Shown: positions 1 to 5,954, numbered from the stretch's first letter. The stretch is 7,064 bases of DNA from an uncultured Altererythrobacter sp. (GCA_937950385.1 CALFEA010000014.1:1-7064), one strand, 5' to 3'. Notes: a model not told the origin generated them from the letters alone. Translations and numbers: made by a program.

Positions 1-62
1 GTGCACGGGTGTTGCGTCCAAAACGGAGGTTTCTACTTAGGTAGACGGCCCAGAATAGCCGA
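1..62. other. Left-edge fragment, no assignable gene
   Basis: This stretch lies downstream of the COQ9 stop and is cut by the window edge. All three plus-strand frames are short here, with stops at 38-40, 42-44 and 76-78, so the tail of a converging gene is possible but cannot be identified. On the minus strand a GTG occurs at 6-4 with no good ribosome binding site. Read in frame after the COQ9 stop, the minus strand gives nine codons and then TAG at 35-33; these codons echo the COQ9 C-terminus (see findings). I see no strong hairpin followed by a T run, so no terminator is called. Confidence 0.4.
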
Positions 63-734
63 TCAGCTTTCAGGATAACGCAGACGGCCAAGGAAGCGCG
101 ATATGCTGAAAGTCTCGCGCGTATCGCCGCTTGATCCGCCCAGCAATTTCGCTTTTGCCTTTTCAAACTTCATCACGCCATCAATCCGGCGCTCCAAAAA
201 GGCATGGGTTTTGGCTTTGTCTGGCGTATCGTCACCTTCAAACACAGCCAAAGTCGCAGCGTAAATCCCAGCAAGGATCGTGCGTTTTGTGTAATGATTG
301 TAATCGGTCGCCGTATCGCCTGCCAGCCGCCACATCAGATCGGCGCTATGCCAACCCATTTTCAGCGATTGGCGCGCATTTTGCGGCATGGCCATGATCG
401 AACGGGCACGGCGCAAAGCCTCATCCAACCCGTCAATCGCCTCCAGCCGGAATGCGACCAAAGCCCGGATGCGTTCGCGTATTTTCATGGTCGCGATCCG
501 ATCTGGCGGAAAAGCTACGATCATGGCCGCATCGACATTCTCCACCCAGGCCGAAATCATATCCATCGCGCCCCCGGGATAGGCCAATCGCGCAACATCG
601 ACATCTGCGCCAGCCATTTCGGCCGCCGCAGTCAAAGCGGTATCATTCCAACCATCAAAGATAGCAGAGGCCGCAATATCAGGCGCGAGCGCCAACCGCA
701 GCTCGTCCAATGTCATATCAGCATAATCAGTCAT
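63..734 (-). CDS. COQ9 family protein (ubiquinone biosynthesis accessory factor)
   Basis: A 223-residue homologue of COQ9, the lipid-binding accessory protein that in mitochondria presents ubiquinone intermediates to the COQ7 hydroxylase. The family-typical stretch is visible in the C-terminal half, with MGWHSADLMW at residues 126-135 followed by a TDYNHYTKR-type helix. The N-terminal half is helical, like the TetR-like fold of the family. No signal peptide is seen, so a cytosolic or membrane-peripheral location is expected. I place the start at the ATG at 734-732 rather than the TTG three bases upstream. The ATG shares one base with the TGA of the ankyrin gene (TGATG) and no Shine-Dalgarno sequence precedes it, which suggests translation by re-initiation after the upstream gene. 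The family call is fairly sure. The role in ubiquinone synthesis is inferred from eukaryotic COQ9. Confidence 0.85.
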   Translation of the reverse strand: MTDYADMTLDELRLALAPDIAASAIFDGWNDTALTAAAEMAGADVDVARLAYPGGAMDMISAWVENVDAAMIVAFPPDRIATMKIRERIRALVAFRLEAIDGLDEALRRARSIMAMPQNARQSLKMGWHSADLMWRLAGDTATDYNHYTKRTILAGIYAATLAVFEGDDTPDKAKTHAFLERRIDGVMKFEKAKAKLLGGSSGDTRETFSISRFLGRLRYPES

Positions 735-1351
735 CAAAAACTCGGTCCGTAGCTGGGGCCTTTATCTTTGCCCTCACGCGCTTCATCGGCGCGTTTAAAT
801 TCGCTCATGATAATGCCATTGGACTGCATCAGCTCGGCATAATCACGCGCTGTTCGGCCCGAATTATCCGAGCGGTCAGGGCTTGCCCCTTGCGCCAACA
901 ATATCCGGATTAACTGGGTATTGCGCGCATGCACAGCGGCGATCAGCGGCGTTTCGCCTGCGCTATCGCTGACATCGACATTGGCGCCAGCTTTGATGAG
1001 TTCTTCAACCCCTTCAACATGCCCCAAACGCACAGCGACTTGAATGGGGGCAACGCCCTTATTGTCGCGGATATTGGGATTGGCCCCGCGCTGCGTTAAA
1101 AAGCGGATCCAGCTGGTATCGCGCCGCGCGGTTACAATATGCAGAGCGGTTTCGCCTGTGGTAATATCGCGGGTGTTGACGATGATTGTGCCCGGCTCAT
1201 TCAAAGCATCGGTCACCTCTTGTCCTTCGCGGTCTTTCACCGCTTTGAGGAATTTATAGCCTTCGGAAAAAGATTGGGCAGCAACGGGCATTGCTGCAAC
1301 CCCTGCTAAACTGCTCAAAAGCGCCGCCGCTATTACGTATTTACGCATCAT
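734..1351 (-). CDS. Exported ankyrin-repeat protein
   Basis: A 205-residue protein with a clear signal peptide: basic MMRK, a hydrophobic core at about residues 6-20, and a likely cleavage after VAA at residue 25. The mature part consists of ankyrin repeats. A degenerate first unit spans about 33-62, good units span about 65-95 (GETALHIV...RGANPN), 98-128 (GVAPIQVAV...AGANVD) and 131-161 (GETPLIAAV...QGASPD), and a partial unit begins near 164. The C-terminal tail is charged and glycine-rich. Ankyrin repeats bind proteins; the partner cannot be read from the sequence. It is the first gene of a unit with COQ9. Two adjacent ATGs are possible starts (1351 and 1348). The second has slightly better spacing from the upstream GGGG and would give MRKYVIAAALL. 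It is probably periplasmic. Family is sure, function unknown. Confidence 0.85.
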   Translation of the reverse strand: MMRKYVIAAALLSSLAGVAAMPVAAQSFSEGYKFLKAVKDREGQEVTDALNEPGTIIVNTRDITTGETALHIVTARRDTSWIRFLTQRGANPNIRDNKGVAPIQVAVRLGHVEGVEELIKAGANVDVSDSAGETPLIAAVHARNTQLIRILLAQGASPDRSDNSGRTARDYAELMQSNGIIMSEFKRADEAREGKDKGPSYGPSF

Positions 1352-1458
1352 ACCCCGTATGCCCCAGCCTTTCCGCTGTCATCATTTTGCATTTTCTGCC
1401 GCATTTGTGCCAATGCAGCCCTTGAAAACACATATCACATAGGCCCAATTAGCAAAGC
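1352..1458. promoter_or_regulatory. Divergent promoter region between ank-COQ9 and SCO1 units
   Basis: This 107-base gap separates two units transcribed away from each other, so it must hold both promoters unless transcripts enter from elsewhere. A weak minus-strand candidate has TTGGCA (plus-strand 1408-1413) as -35 and CAAAAT (plus-strand 1384-1389) as -10, with an 18-base spacer; it would serve the ankyrin-COQ9 unit. An imperfect tandem repeat (1389-1400 and 1401-1411) and the inverted repeat GCATT-N6-AATGC (1401-1416) overlap this candidate and could be an operator. No convincing promoter is visible for the SCO1 gene, although TTGAAA occurs at 1422-1427. Locating the promoters inside the gap is inference. 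Confidence 0.4.
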
Positions 1459-2085
1459 ATGAACCTAATCGCGACCCCTTTGAACATTCGCCGGCTTTCG
1501 CAGGCGGGCCTCGTTACTCTAGCAATGTGGGGATTGGCCGCCTGCGGTCAAGTCGCGCAAAGCGAACCGACAGAGCCGCCGCTGGCCGGTGCAACGATTG
1601 GCGGCGATGTCGCTTTGGTCGATGAAACCGGCAAGGACGTGAGTTTTTACGACTATAATGGCCAATATCGGATGGTGTATTTCGGCTATGCCTATTGCCC
1701 GGATATTTGCCCCTTCGACGTACAGCGCATGGCTAAGGGCTATGAAGATTTTAAAGCAGAAGAGCCTGAGCTAGCGAATAGAGTGACGCCGATGTTTATC
1801 ACCGTTGATCCCGCGCGCGATACGCCAGAAGTGGTCGCAGAATTCACCGCCGCCTTCAGCAGCGATATGATCGGTTTTACCGGCTCTGAAGAACAAATCT
1901 CCGCAGCCGCAAAAGCGTTCGGCTCTTTTTACGCCAAGGGCGATGAGATGGAGAATGGCGGATACCTGATGGATCACAGCCGCGCAGCCTTCCTAATGGG
2001 GCCAGAGGGCGAGCCGATTGCTTTGTTGCCTGTTGAAGAAAGCGCAGCCGGTGTCACTCAAGAACTCAAAAAATGGGTGAAATGA
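1459..2085 (+). CDS. SCO1/SenC family copper-binding lipoprotein
   Basis: A 208-residue SCO family protein, a thioredoxin-fold chaperone that delivers copper to or reduces the CuA site of cytochrome c oxidase on the periplasmic side. The N-terminus is a lipoprotein signal: basic RR at 11-12, a hydrophobic stretch, and a lipobox LAAC with Cys29 as the lipidated residue. The copper ligands of the family are present: the C-x3-C pair Cys80 and Cys84 in YCPDICP, and a distal His173 in DHSRAAF. The VDPARDTP segment at 116-123 is also typical. Length matches the family. No clear Shine-Dalgarno sequence precedes the ATG at 1459. The gene overlaps the following YcgN gene by four bases (ATGA), which indicates cotranscription and translational coupling. 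No cytochrome oxidase gene is in view, so the exact target is inferred from the family. Confidence 0.92.
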   Translation: MNLIATPLNIRRLSQAGLVTLAMWGLAACGQVAQSEPTEPPLAGATIGGDVALVDETGKDVSFYDYNGQYRMVYFGYAYCPDICPFDVQRMAKGYEDFKAEEPELANRVTPMFITVDPARDTPEVVAEFTAAFSSDMIGFTGSEEQISAAAKAFGSFYAKGDEMENGGYLMDHSRAAFLMGPEGEPIALLPVEESAAGVTQELKKWVK

Positions 2086-2543
2086 GGGACAAATTTTGGG
2101 AATTGCCATTGGGCGATCTCACCCGCGCTGAATGGGAAGCATTATGCGATGGCTGCGGTCGCTGCTGTCTCCACAAAATCGAAGACGCTGATACGGGCGA
2201 AATTGCCGAAACCAATGTCGCGTGCAAATTGCTAGATACTGGCACGGCGCGCTGCATGGATTATCGCAATCGCAAAGCCTTTGTGCCCGATTGCATGCGG
2301 CTGACTCTCAAAATTGTCGATGATGTTCCGTGGCTGCCAAGCACTTGCGCGTATAAATTGCGTTCGAGAAATCAGCCGCTCTATTCATGGCATTATCTAT
2401 TGTCCGGCGACCGCGACAGCGTGAATGCGGCCAATGTCGGGGCGGCAGGGCGCGTCGTGTCCGAAACCGCCGCTGGCCCGCTGGAACACCATATTGTCGA
2501 ATGGCCAACCTCAAATTTCGGGGCGGATTTCGGTCATGATTGA
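2082..2543 (+). CDS. YcgN family (UPF0260) cysteine-cluster protein
   Basis: A cytosolic protein of 153 residues when started at ATG 2082, matching Escherichia coli YcgN in length and in its opening (RDKFWE against a similar ERFWE). The hallmark cluster CDGCGRCCLHK lies near the N-terminus at about residues 22-32. Further conserved cysteines follow in NVACK, ARCMDY, PDCMRLT and STCAYKL. This belongs to the CxxxCxxC-type putative zinc- or iron-chelating domain family, in which metal or Fe-S binding is predicted but the biochemical role is not settled. An ATG nine bases upstream (2073) is also in frame. I prefer 2082 because it makes the common ATGA overlap with the SCO1 stop and agrees with the family start. 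The end overlaps the metallopeptidase start by eight bases. Confidence 0.9.
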   Translation: MRDKFWELPLGDLTRAEWEALCDGCGRCCLHKIEDADTGEIAETNVACKLLDTGTARCMDYRNRKAFVPDCMRLTLKIVDDVPWLPSTCAYKLRSRNQPLYSWHYLLSGDRDSVNAANVGAAGRVVSETAAGPLEHHIVEWPTSNFGADFGHD

Positions 2544-3270
2544 TTGGCTGCGCAAGGAGATGCTTGAGCCTGAGATCATGCTCGAAAATGGCTCTAAAAC
2601 TTTTACGCTGCCCATCGTCTTGCGCCGCCATCCCCGTGCGCGGCGGATGACCTTGCGGCTTGCACCTGATGGCAGCGAGGCGCGTGTGTCTTTGCCGCAA
2701 TGGGCGAGCAGCCGCGAGGCGATTGAGTTTGCCCAGTCCCGTGCGGCCTGGCTGCAAGGACAATTGGCCAAAATTCCGCAAGACGCCGCCCCTGCGCCAG
2801 GCGGAATGGTGACTTATCGCGGCGAGAACTTGCAGATCAATTGGGATGCAAACGCTCCGCGCAAACCCAGCTTCGATGACGGCGCAGTGACGCTAGGCGG
2901 TCCGCAAGCCTCGCTAACCACGCGATTGCAAAAGGCGCTGGAGGCCCGCGCCCTCGCCCTGTTTGAGGCTGACCGCGACCATTATTGCGCCGCTGCTGGC
3001 CTAGGTGCTGCGCCGGTTAAATTATCACGCGCCCAGCGGCGCTGGGGCTCATGCTCCAGCAAAAAGGCGCTGCGGATTAATTGGCGGCTTGTGCAAGCGC
3101 CCGATCACGTCCGGCGCTCTGTCGTCGCCCATGAAGTCACGCATTTGGTCCATTTCGATCACTCACCTGCCTTTCATTCGATGCTGGGCGATCTGTTTGA
3201 AGGTGACATTCACGCAGCGGATGCTTGGCTGAAAGAAAAAGGCCGCGGGCTCTATGCCAGTTTTGGCTGA
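2536..3270 (+). CDS. YgjP/SprT-like zinc metallopeptidase (DUF45, M48-type)
   Basis: A 244-residue predicted zinc-dependent metallopeptidase of the YgjP-like family. The zinc motif HEVTH is at residues 199-203 (His199, Glu200, His203), with the third ligand probably His209 in DHSPAF. The family signature RWGSCS is at 169-174, followed by the usual LRINWRL strand. The N-terminal part is a basic beta-rich region (LRRHPRARRMTLRL) typical of these proteins. No signal peptide, so cytosolic. The open frame begins further upstream at 2425, but that extension lies inside the YcgN gene and has no family resemblance. ATG 2536 gives an ATGATTGA overlap with the YcgN stop. ATG 2560 is an alternative, although the AAGGAG at 2554-2559 abuts it too closely. 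The substrate is unknown. Confidence 0.85.
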   Translation: MIDWLRKEMLEPEIMLENGSKTFTLPIVLRRHPRARRMTLRLAPDGSEARVSLPQWASSREAIEFAQSRAAWLQGQLAKIPQDAAPAPGGMVTYRGENLQINWDANAPRKPSFDDGAVTLGGPQASLTTRLQKALEARALALFEADRDHYCAAAGLGAAPVKLSRAQRRWGSCSSKKALRINWRLVQAPDHVRRSVVAHEVTHLVHFDHSPAFHSMLGDLFEGDIHAADAWLKEKGRGLYASFG

Positions 3271-3349
3271 GCCCATTTCGGTTGAGCGGTATCAGCCCCG
3301 CTGCCGTACCCCCTAGCGTTAAACGCGCCCCATCCCTATATCCTTAGCC
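3271..3349 (+). promoter_or_regulatory. Intergenic gap with possible promoter for the ribD run
   Basis: This is the only sizeable plus-strand gap between the metallopeptidase and the ribD run, so a promoter here is plausible. TATATC at 3337-3342 resembles a -10 box and lies seven bases before the ATG at 3350. If it is used, the message would be nearly leaderless, which would fit the absence of a Shine-Dalgarno sequence there. The matching -35 position is poor. GCGTTAAACGC (3316-3326) is a small perfect inverted repeat. AGCGG/CCGCT (3285-3289, 3298-3302) could pair but has no T tract, so no terminator is called. Nothing resembling an FMN (RFN) riboswitch fits in this space. Confidence 0.25.
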
Positions 3350-3781
3350 ATGTCTTTCGTTACGCGTTTTAATCCCAAAGGCGGGATCACGGATTTTTGG
3401 ACTGAGTTCAAGAAACCCACACCCTACCGCGTGCCAATTTTGCTGGCATCGATTGCCCCTGTCGCTTTGTTGATGTGGTGGGCAAGCGAAGAGCAATATA
3501 TGATCGCTCCAGAGCCGCCAGAGGTGACCTATATCACCACCTTTGCCGCTGATCAGACCGATGAGGAAATCATGGCCAAATCCGCTGCTCGGCAGAAGAT
3601 TATGGATGCACGCCGGGCAGAATTGGAAGCCATTGCAGAGCGTAAGCGCGAGATTTACCGCGAGCTTGGCCGGGCAACGGGCGTGGATGTTTCGGATACA
3701 GAAGATCCGGCCGAAGAATTGGAAGATGCTGAAACCACTTCTGACGAAAGCGCTGAAACACCTGCAGAATCTGGGCAATAA
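3350..3781 (+). CDS. Uncharacterised single-pass membrane protein with acidic tail
   Basis: A 143-residue protein I cannot assign a function to, although its opening (MSFVTRFNPKGGITDFW) and its position before ribD resemble hypothetical proteins I recall from sphingomonads. Residues 1-27 are aromatic and basic, residues 28-45 form one transmembrane helix (VPILLASIAPVALLMWWA), and residues 56-65 hold a PPEVTYITTF strand-like segment. A charged helix with coiled-coil character spans about 68-106, a GRATGVDV turn follows, and an acidic Glu/Asp/Ser/Thr-rich tail covers 114-143. The positive-inside rule predicts a cytosolic N-terminus and a periplasmic C-terminal part. No Shine-Dalgarno sequence precedes the ATG. 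ribD follows after eight bases, so the two are probably cotranscribed. This does not by itself make it a riboflavin protein. Confidence 0.8.
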   Translation: MSFVTRFNPKGGITDFWTEFKKPTPYRVPILLASIAPVALLMWWASEEQYMIAPEPPEVTYITTFAADQTDEEIMAKSAARQKIMDARRAELEAIAERKREIYRELGRATGVDVSDTEDPAEELEDAETTSDESAETPAESGQ

Positions 3782-3789
3782 CTCTGGTT

Positions 3790-4764
3790 GTGCGGCCCGC
3801 ATTTGCTGACCACGAATGGATGGCCTCAGCCGCACGCCTGTCGCAGCGCGGCGTCCCGCTTAGCCGCCCCAATCCCAGCGTTGGATGTGTGATTATCCGT
3901 GATGGCCGTGTGCTGTCGCGTGGTTGGACACAAGAAGGCGGGCGCCCCCATGCAGAAGCAAACGCTCTGGCGGCTCTGAAATTGGCGGGAGCAACGGCGT
4001 CTGGTGCAAGTATTTATGTCTCCTTAGAACCGTGCGCCCATGTGTCAGCGCGCGGGCCATCTTGCGCTGATTTGCTTGTCGATGCCGCGCCTGCGCGGGT
4101 GATCATCGGCCAGCGTGATCCCGATCCAAGGACCAGCGGAGCTGGCATTGAACGGCTTGAGAAGGCTGGCATCCACGTGACCGTCTTGGATGATGCTGCC
4201 TCAAAAAATTCGCTCGCTGGATATTTGACGCAAGCGCGCAAAGGCCGCCCATTCATTACGCTGAAGCTCGCGATGTCGCAGGATGGTTTTATCGCCCGCG
4301 CGCCGGGTGAAGAGCAGTGGATCACGGGCGATAAGGCGCGCGCGCATGTCCATTCTCGGCGGGCCAAACAAGACGCAATATTGGTCGGCGGCGGCACTTG
4401 GCGAGCCGATAATCCGCGCCTTGATGTGCGGCTGCCGGGCTTGGAAGATCGCTCGCCAGAGCGCTATATTTTGACCAGAGGCCAAACGAGGCCAGAAGCG
4501 AGATCATTAGGCCAAACGGCAGATGTCCATGAAATGACGGGCGTAAACACGCTCTATGTGGAAGGCGGCGCGAGCACTGCGGCGGCGTTTTTGGAAGCAG
4601 GTCTGATCGACAGAATTGAGCTCTATATTGCCCCCATCATGATTGGATCAGGCACAAGAGCCCCCGCCGCAATCTTGCCCGATGCGCTGAAAGATTGGAC
4701 CATGGTGGAAACTTGCCAGCTTGGCAGCGACCGTTTCGCCGCTTATCAGCGTGACACAATCTAG
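3790..4764 (+). CDS. ribD: Bifunctional riboflavin biosynthesis protein RibD (deaminase/reductase)
   Basis: RibD deaminates the pyrimidinone made from GTP and then reduces the ribosyl side chain with NADPH, the second and third steps of riboflavin synthesis. The deaminase domain (about 1-145) has the zinc and catalytic residues His54 and Glu56 in HAEAN, and Cys82 and Cys92 in EPCAH...PSC. The reductase domain (about 153-324) shows LKLAMSQDG (158-166), LVGGGTWRADNP (198-209) and VEGG (257-260). The start is GTG 3790; the family opening DHEWMASAARL sits directly after it, while the internal ATG at 3820 would cut this helix. Two oddities: the cysteine spacing is C-x9-C rather than the C-x8-C I know from E. 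coli and Bacillus, and the reductase is short (324 residues in total against roughly 360), the loss lying between NP209 and VEGG. Ends 12 bases before ribE. Confidence 0.95.
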   Translation: MRPAFADHEWMASAARLSQRGVPLSRPNPSVGCVIIRDGRVLSRGWTQEGGRPHAEANALAALKLAGATASGASIYVSLEPCAHVSARGPSCADLLVDAAPARVIIGQRDPDPRTSGAGIERLEKAGIHVTVLDDAASKNSLAGYLTQARKGRPFITLKLAMSQDGFIARAPGEEQWITGDKARAHVHSRRAKQDAILVGGGTWRADNPRLDVRLPGLEDRSPERYILTRGQTRPEARSLGQTADVHEMTGVNTLYVEGGASTAAAFLEAGLIDRIELYIAPIMIGSGTRAPAAILPDALKDWTMVETCQLGSDRFAAYQRDTI

Positions 4765-4767
4765 GAG
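4763..4767 (+). promoter_or_regulatory. Ribosome binding site of ribE
   Basis: AGGAG overlaps the ribD TAG stop and ends nine bases before the GTG at 4777. It is one of the few clear Shine-Dalgarno sequences in the window and supports the GTG start of riboflavin synthase, since no ATG gives the N-terminal family signature. Confidence 0.75.
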
Positions 4768-4776
4768 AAGCGGCGC

Positions 4777-5394
4777 GTGTTCACAGGAATTGTCACCGGT
4801 ATTGGCACCATCACAAAGGCGGAGGAGCGCGGCGATCTGCGCCTCACCATTTCAGCGCCGCTTGATCCGGCGGCGATAGACATTGGCGCAAGCATTGCCT
4901 GTTCTGGCGTGTGCCTAACGGTGGTGGAGCGCGGCGGAACAGCGGGCGACGCTTGGTTCGCGGTTGATGTATCGGCAGAGACGGTCCGCTGCACCATGGC
5001 GGATATGTGGGCCGAGGGTGCCAAGCTGAATATCGAACCAAGCCTGCGCGTGGGCGATGAAATCGGCGGACATATTGTCACCGGCCATGTCGATGCGGTT
5101 GGAACAGTGGTTTCCGCAGGCCCAGAAGGCGGATCGACTCGCCTCGATATTCGAGCTTCGAAAGAAATGGCGCCCTTTATTGCGGCCAAGGGTTCGATCA
5201 CGGTCAACGGCGTTTCGCTGACCGTGAATGCTGTTGCAGATGAAGCAGATGGTACGTGTGTTTTCACGCTCAATATCATTCCGCACACTGGCGAAGTGAC
5301 CACATTGGGCCTGCTAAAATCAGGCAGCGAAGTGAATTTGGAAATCGACGTTTTGGCGCGCTATTTGAAGCGGATGCAGTCGCTAGCGGGATAA
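4777..5394 (+). CDS. ribE: Riboflavin synthase (alpha chain)
   Basis: A 205-residue riboflavin synthase, which dismutates two 6,7-dimethyl-8-ribityllumazine molecules into riboflavin and 5-amino-6-ribitylaminouracil, the last step of the pathway. It opens with the signature MFTGIVTGIGT, whose N-terminal segment is part of the active site. Two lumazine-binding beta-barrel repeats follow, about 1-97 and 98-195. The first contains CSGVCLTVVE and the second NGVSLTVNAV. The repeat boundary is marked by GGHIVTGHVD (97-106), and the C-terminal helix is LEIDVLARYLKRM. Length is normal for the family. It starts with GTG behind a good AGGAG. The symbol follows common bacterial usage; E. coli calls this gene ribC. 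Cotranscribed with ribD. No lumazine synthase or ribBA gene follows, because the next gene runs the other way. Confidence 0.96.
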   Translation: MFTGIVTGIGTITKAEERGDLRLTISAPLDPAAIDIGASIACSGVCLTVVERGGTAGDAWFAVDVSAETVRCTMADMWAEGAKLNIEPSLRVGDEIGGHIVTGHVDAVGTVVSAGPEGGSTRLDIRASKEMAPFIAAKGSITVNGVSLTVNAVADEADGTCVFTLNIIPHTGEVTTLGLLKSGSEVNLEIDVLARYLKRMQSLAG

Positions 5395-5407
5395 TTGCTC
5401 CAGCGGT
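5395..5407. other. Minimal gap between convergent genes
   Basis: Only 13 bases separate the ribE stop (5392-5394) from the stop of the convergent GNAT gene (5408-5410). No hairpin with a T run fits here. The palindrome CGCTAGCG at 5381-5388, within the end of ribE, is too short to call a terminator. Transcripts from both sides probably run into the opposite gene or end by Rho, but that is inference. Confidence 0.5.
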
Positions 5408-5953
5408 TTACTCCGCATTTAGAGGCCCGCTTTCAAACGCTTCCCGCGTCAATTCATAGGCAATATGCAGAGCCCGCTTGCCTTGATATTGCCGCAGCTC
5501 AGTGCGCCTTGAGCGCTGCGCCCCGATATTTTCTAGCGCAATACGGGAGCGGTAATTTGTCTCCCCCACAAGAAAATCAGCACGGCCAACATATTGAAAT
5601 GCATGGGCCAGCATCAGGCGTTTGGCCGCTGGATTGATGCCCTTGCCCCAAAAGCGCGGGGCAAAAAACGTCCAGCCAATCTCAACCGATCCGCCATCAT
5701 CCTCGCTAAAACCTTGAAACCGCGAGGAGCCAATAATCGCGCCCGATGTTTTGTCGATAATCGCCAGCGCCCCGCCCTTATCCAAAGCATCGGCAAAGAA
5801 CTCTGCGAACACTTCCTTGCGCCAGCGATCGTGATAGGGATGCTGTTCCCAAACCGCAGGATCGCTGGCGATAGCAAACAATTCATCCCAGTCATCCGCC
5901 ACCAAAGGCCGCAGCAACAGCCGCTCATCCTCTAGCGTGGGTTGCCGGTCCAT
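5408..5953 (-). CDS. GNAT family N-acetyltransferase (RimJ/RimL-like)
   Basis: A 181-residue GCN5-related acetyltransferase of the RimJ/RimL type, which transfers acetyl from acetyl-CoA to an amino group. It opens in the usual way with a TLEDERLLLRPL strand and an ADDWDELFAIASDP helix. The acetyl-CoA pyrophosphate loop is visible as RFWGKG at residues 100-105 after an EIGWTFF strand. A later VGETNYRSRIALENIGA segment is the typical motif B helix region, and the C-terminus is short. No signal peptide, so cytosolic. The ATG lies one base after the stop of the aminotransferase gene, so the two are almost certainly cotranscribed. The substrate cannot be told: related proteins modify ribosomal proteins, other proteins, or small molecules. 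Confidence 0.88.
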   Translation of the reverse strand: MDRQPTLEDERLLLRPLVADDWDELFAIASDPAVWEQHPYHDRWRKEVFAEFFADALDKGGALAIIDKTSGAIIGSSRFQGFSEDDGGSVEIGWTFFAPRFWGKGINPAAKRLMLAHAFQYVGRADFLVGETNYRSRIALENIGAQRSRRTELRQYQGKRALHIAYELTREAFESGPLNAE

Positions 5954-5954
5954 C

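Noticed and set aside
735..737. TTG start for COQ9
   Set aside because: The next codon is an ATG that overlaps the upstream stop as TGATG, the usual arrangement for coupled genes.
204..752. 182-residue plus-strand open frame opposite COQ9
   Set aside because: COQ9 on the other strand is clearly recognisable over the whole region. The plus-strand product is rich in His, Arg and Gln and matches nothing I know.
2425..2535. Longer N-terminus for the metallopeptidase (start at 2425)
   Set aside because: The extra 37 residues lie inside the YcgN gene, lack family resemblance, and the ATG at 2536 gives a typical short overlap.
2308..2781. 157-residue antisense open frame across the YcgN/metallopeptidase junction
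   Set aside because: It spans two well-supported genes, is full of Arg and Pro typical of shadow translation, and has no family motif or ribosome binding site that I can see.
3285..3302. AGCGG/CCGCT hairpin as a terminator after the metallopeptidase
   Set aside because: The stem has five base pairs and no following T run, so it is not convincing as an intrinsic terminator.
3271..3349. FMN (RFN) riboswitch before the riboflavin genes
   Set aside because: The gap is only 79 bases, shorter than a complete RFN element, and I see none of its conserved segments. The 8- and 12-base gaps around ribD are far too short.
4761..5303. 180-residue open frame antisense to ribE
   Set aside because: It lies wholly opposite a certain riboflavin synthase gene, shows no recognisable domain, and is rich in Ser/Thr/Pro as expected for a shadow frame of GC-biased coding sequence.
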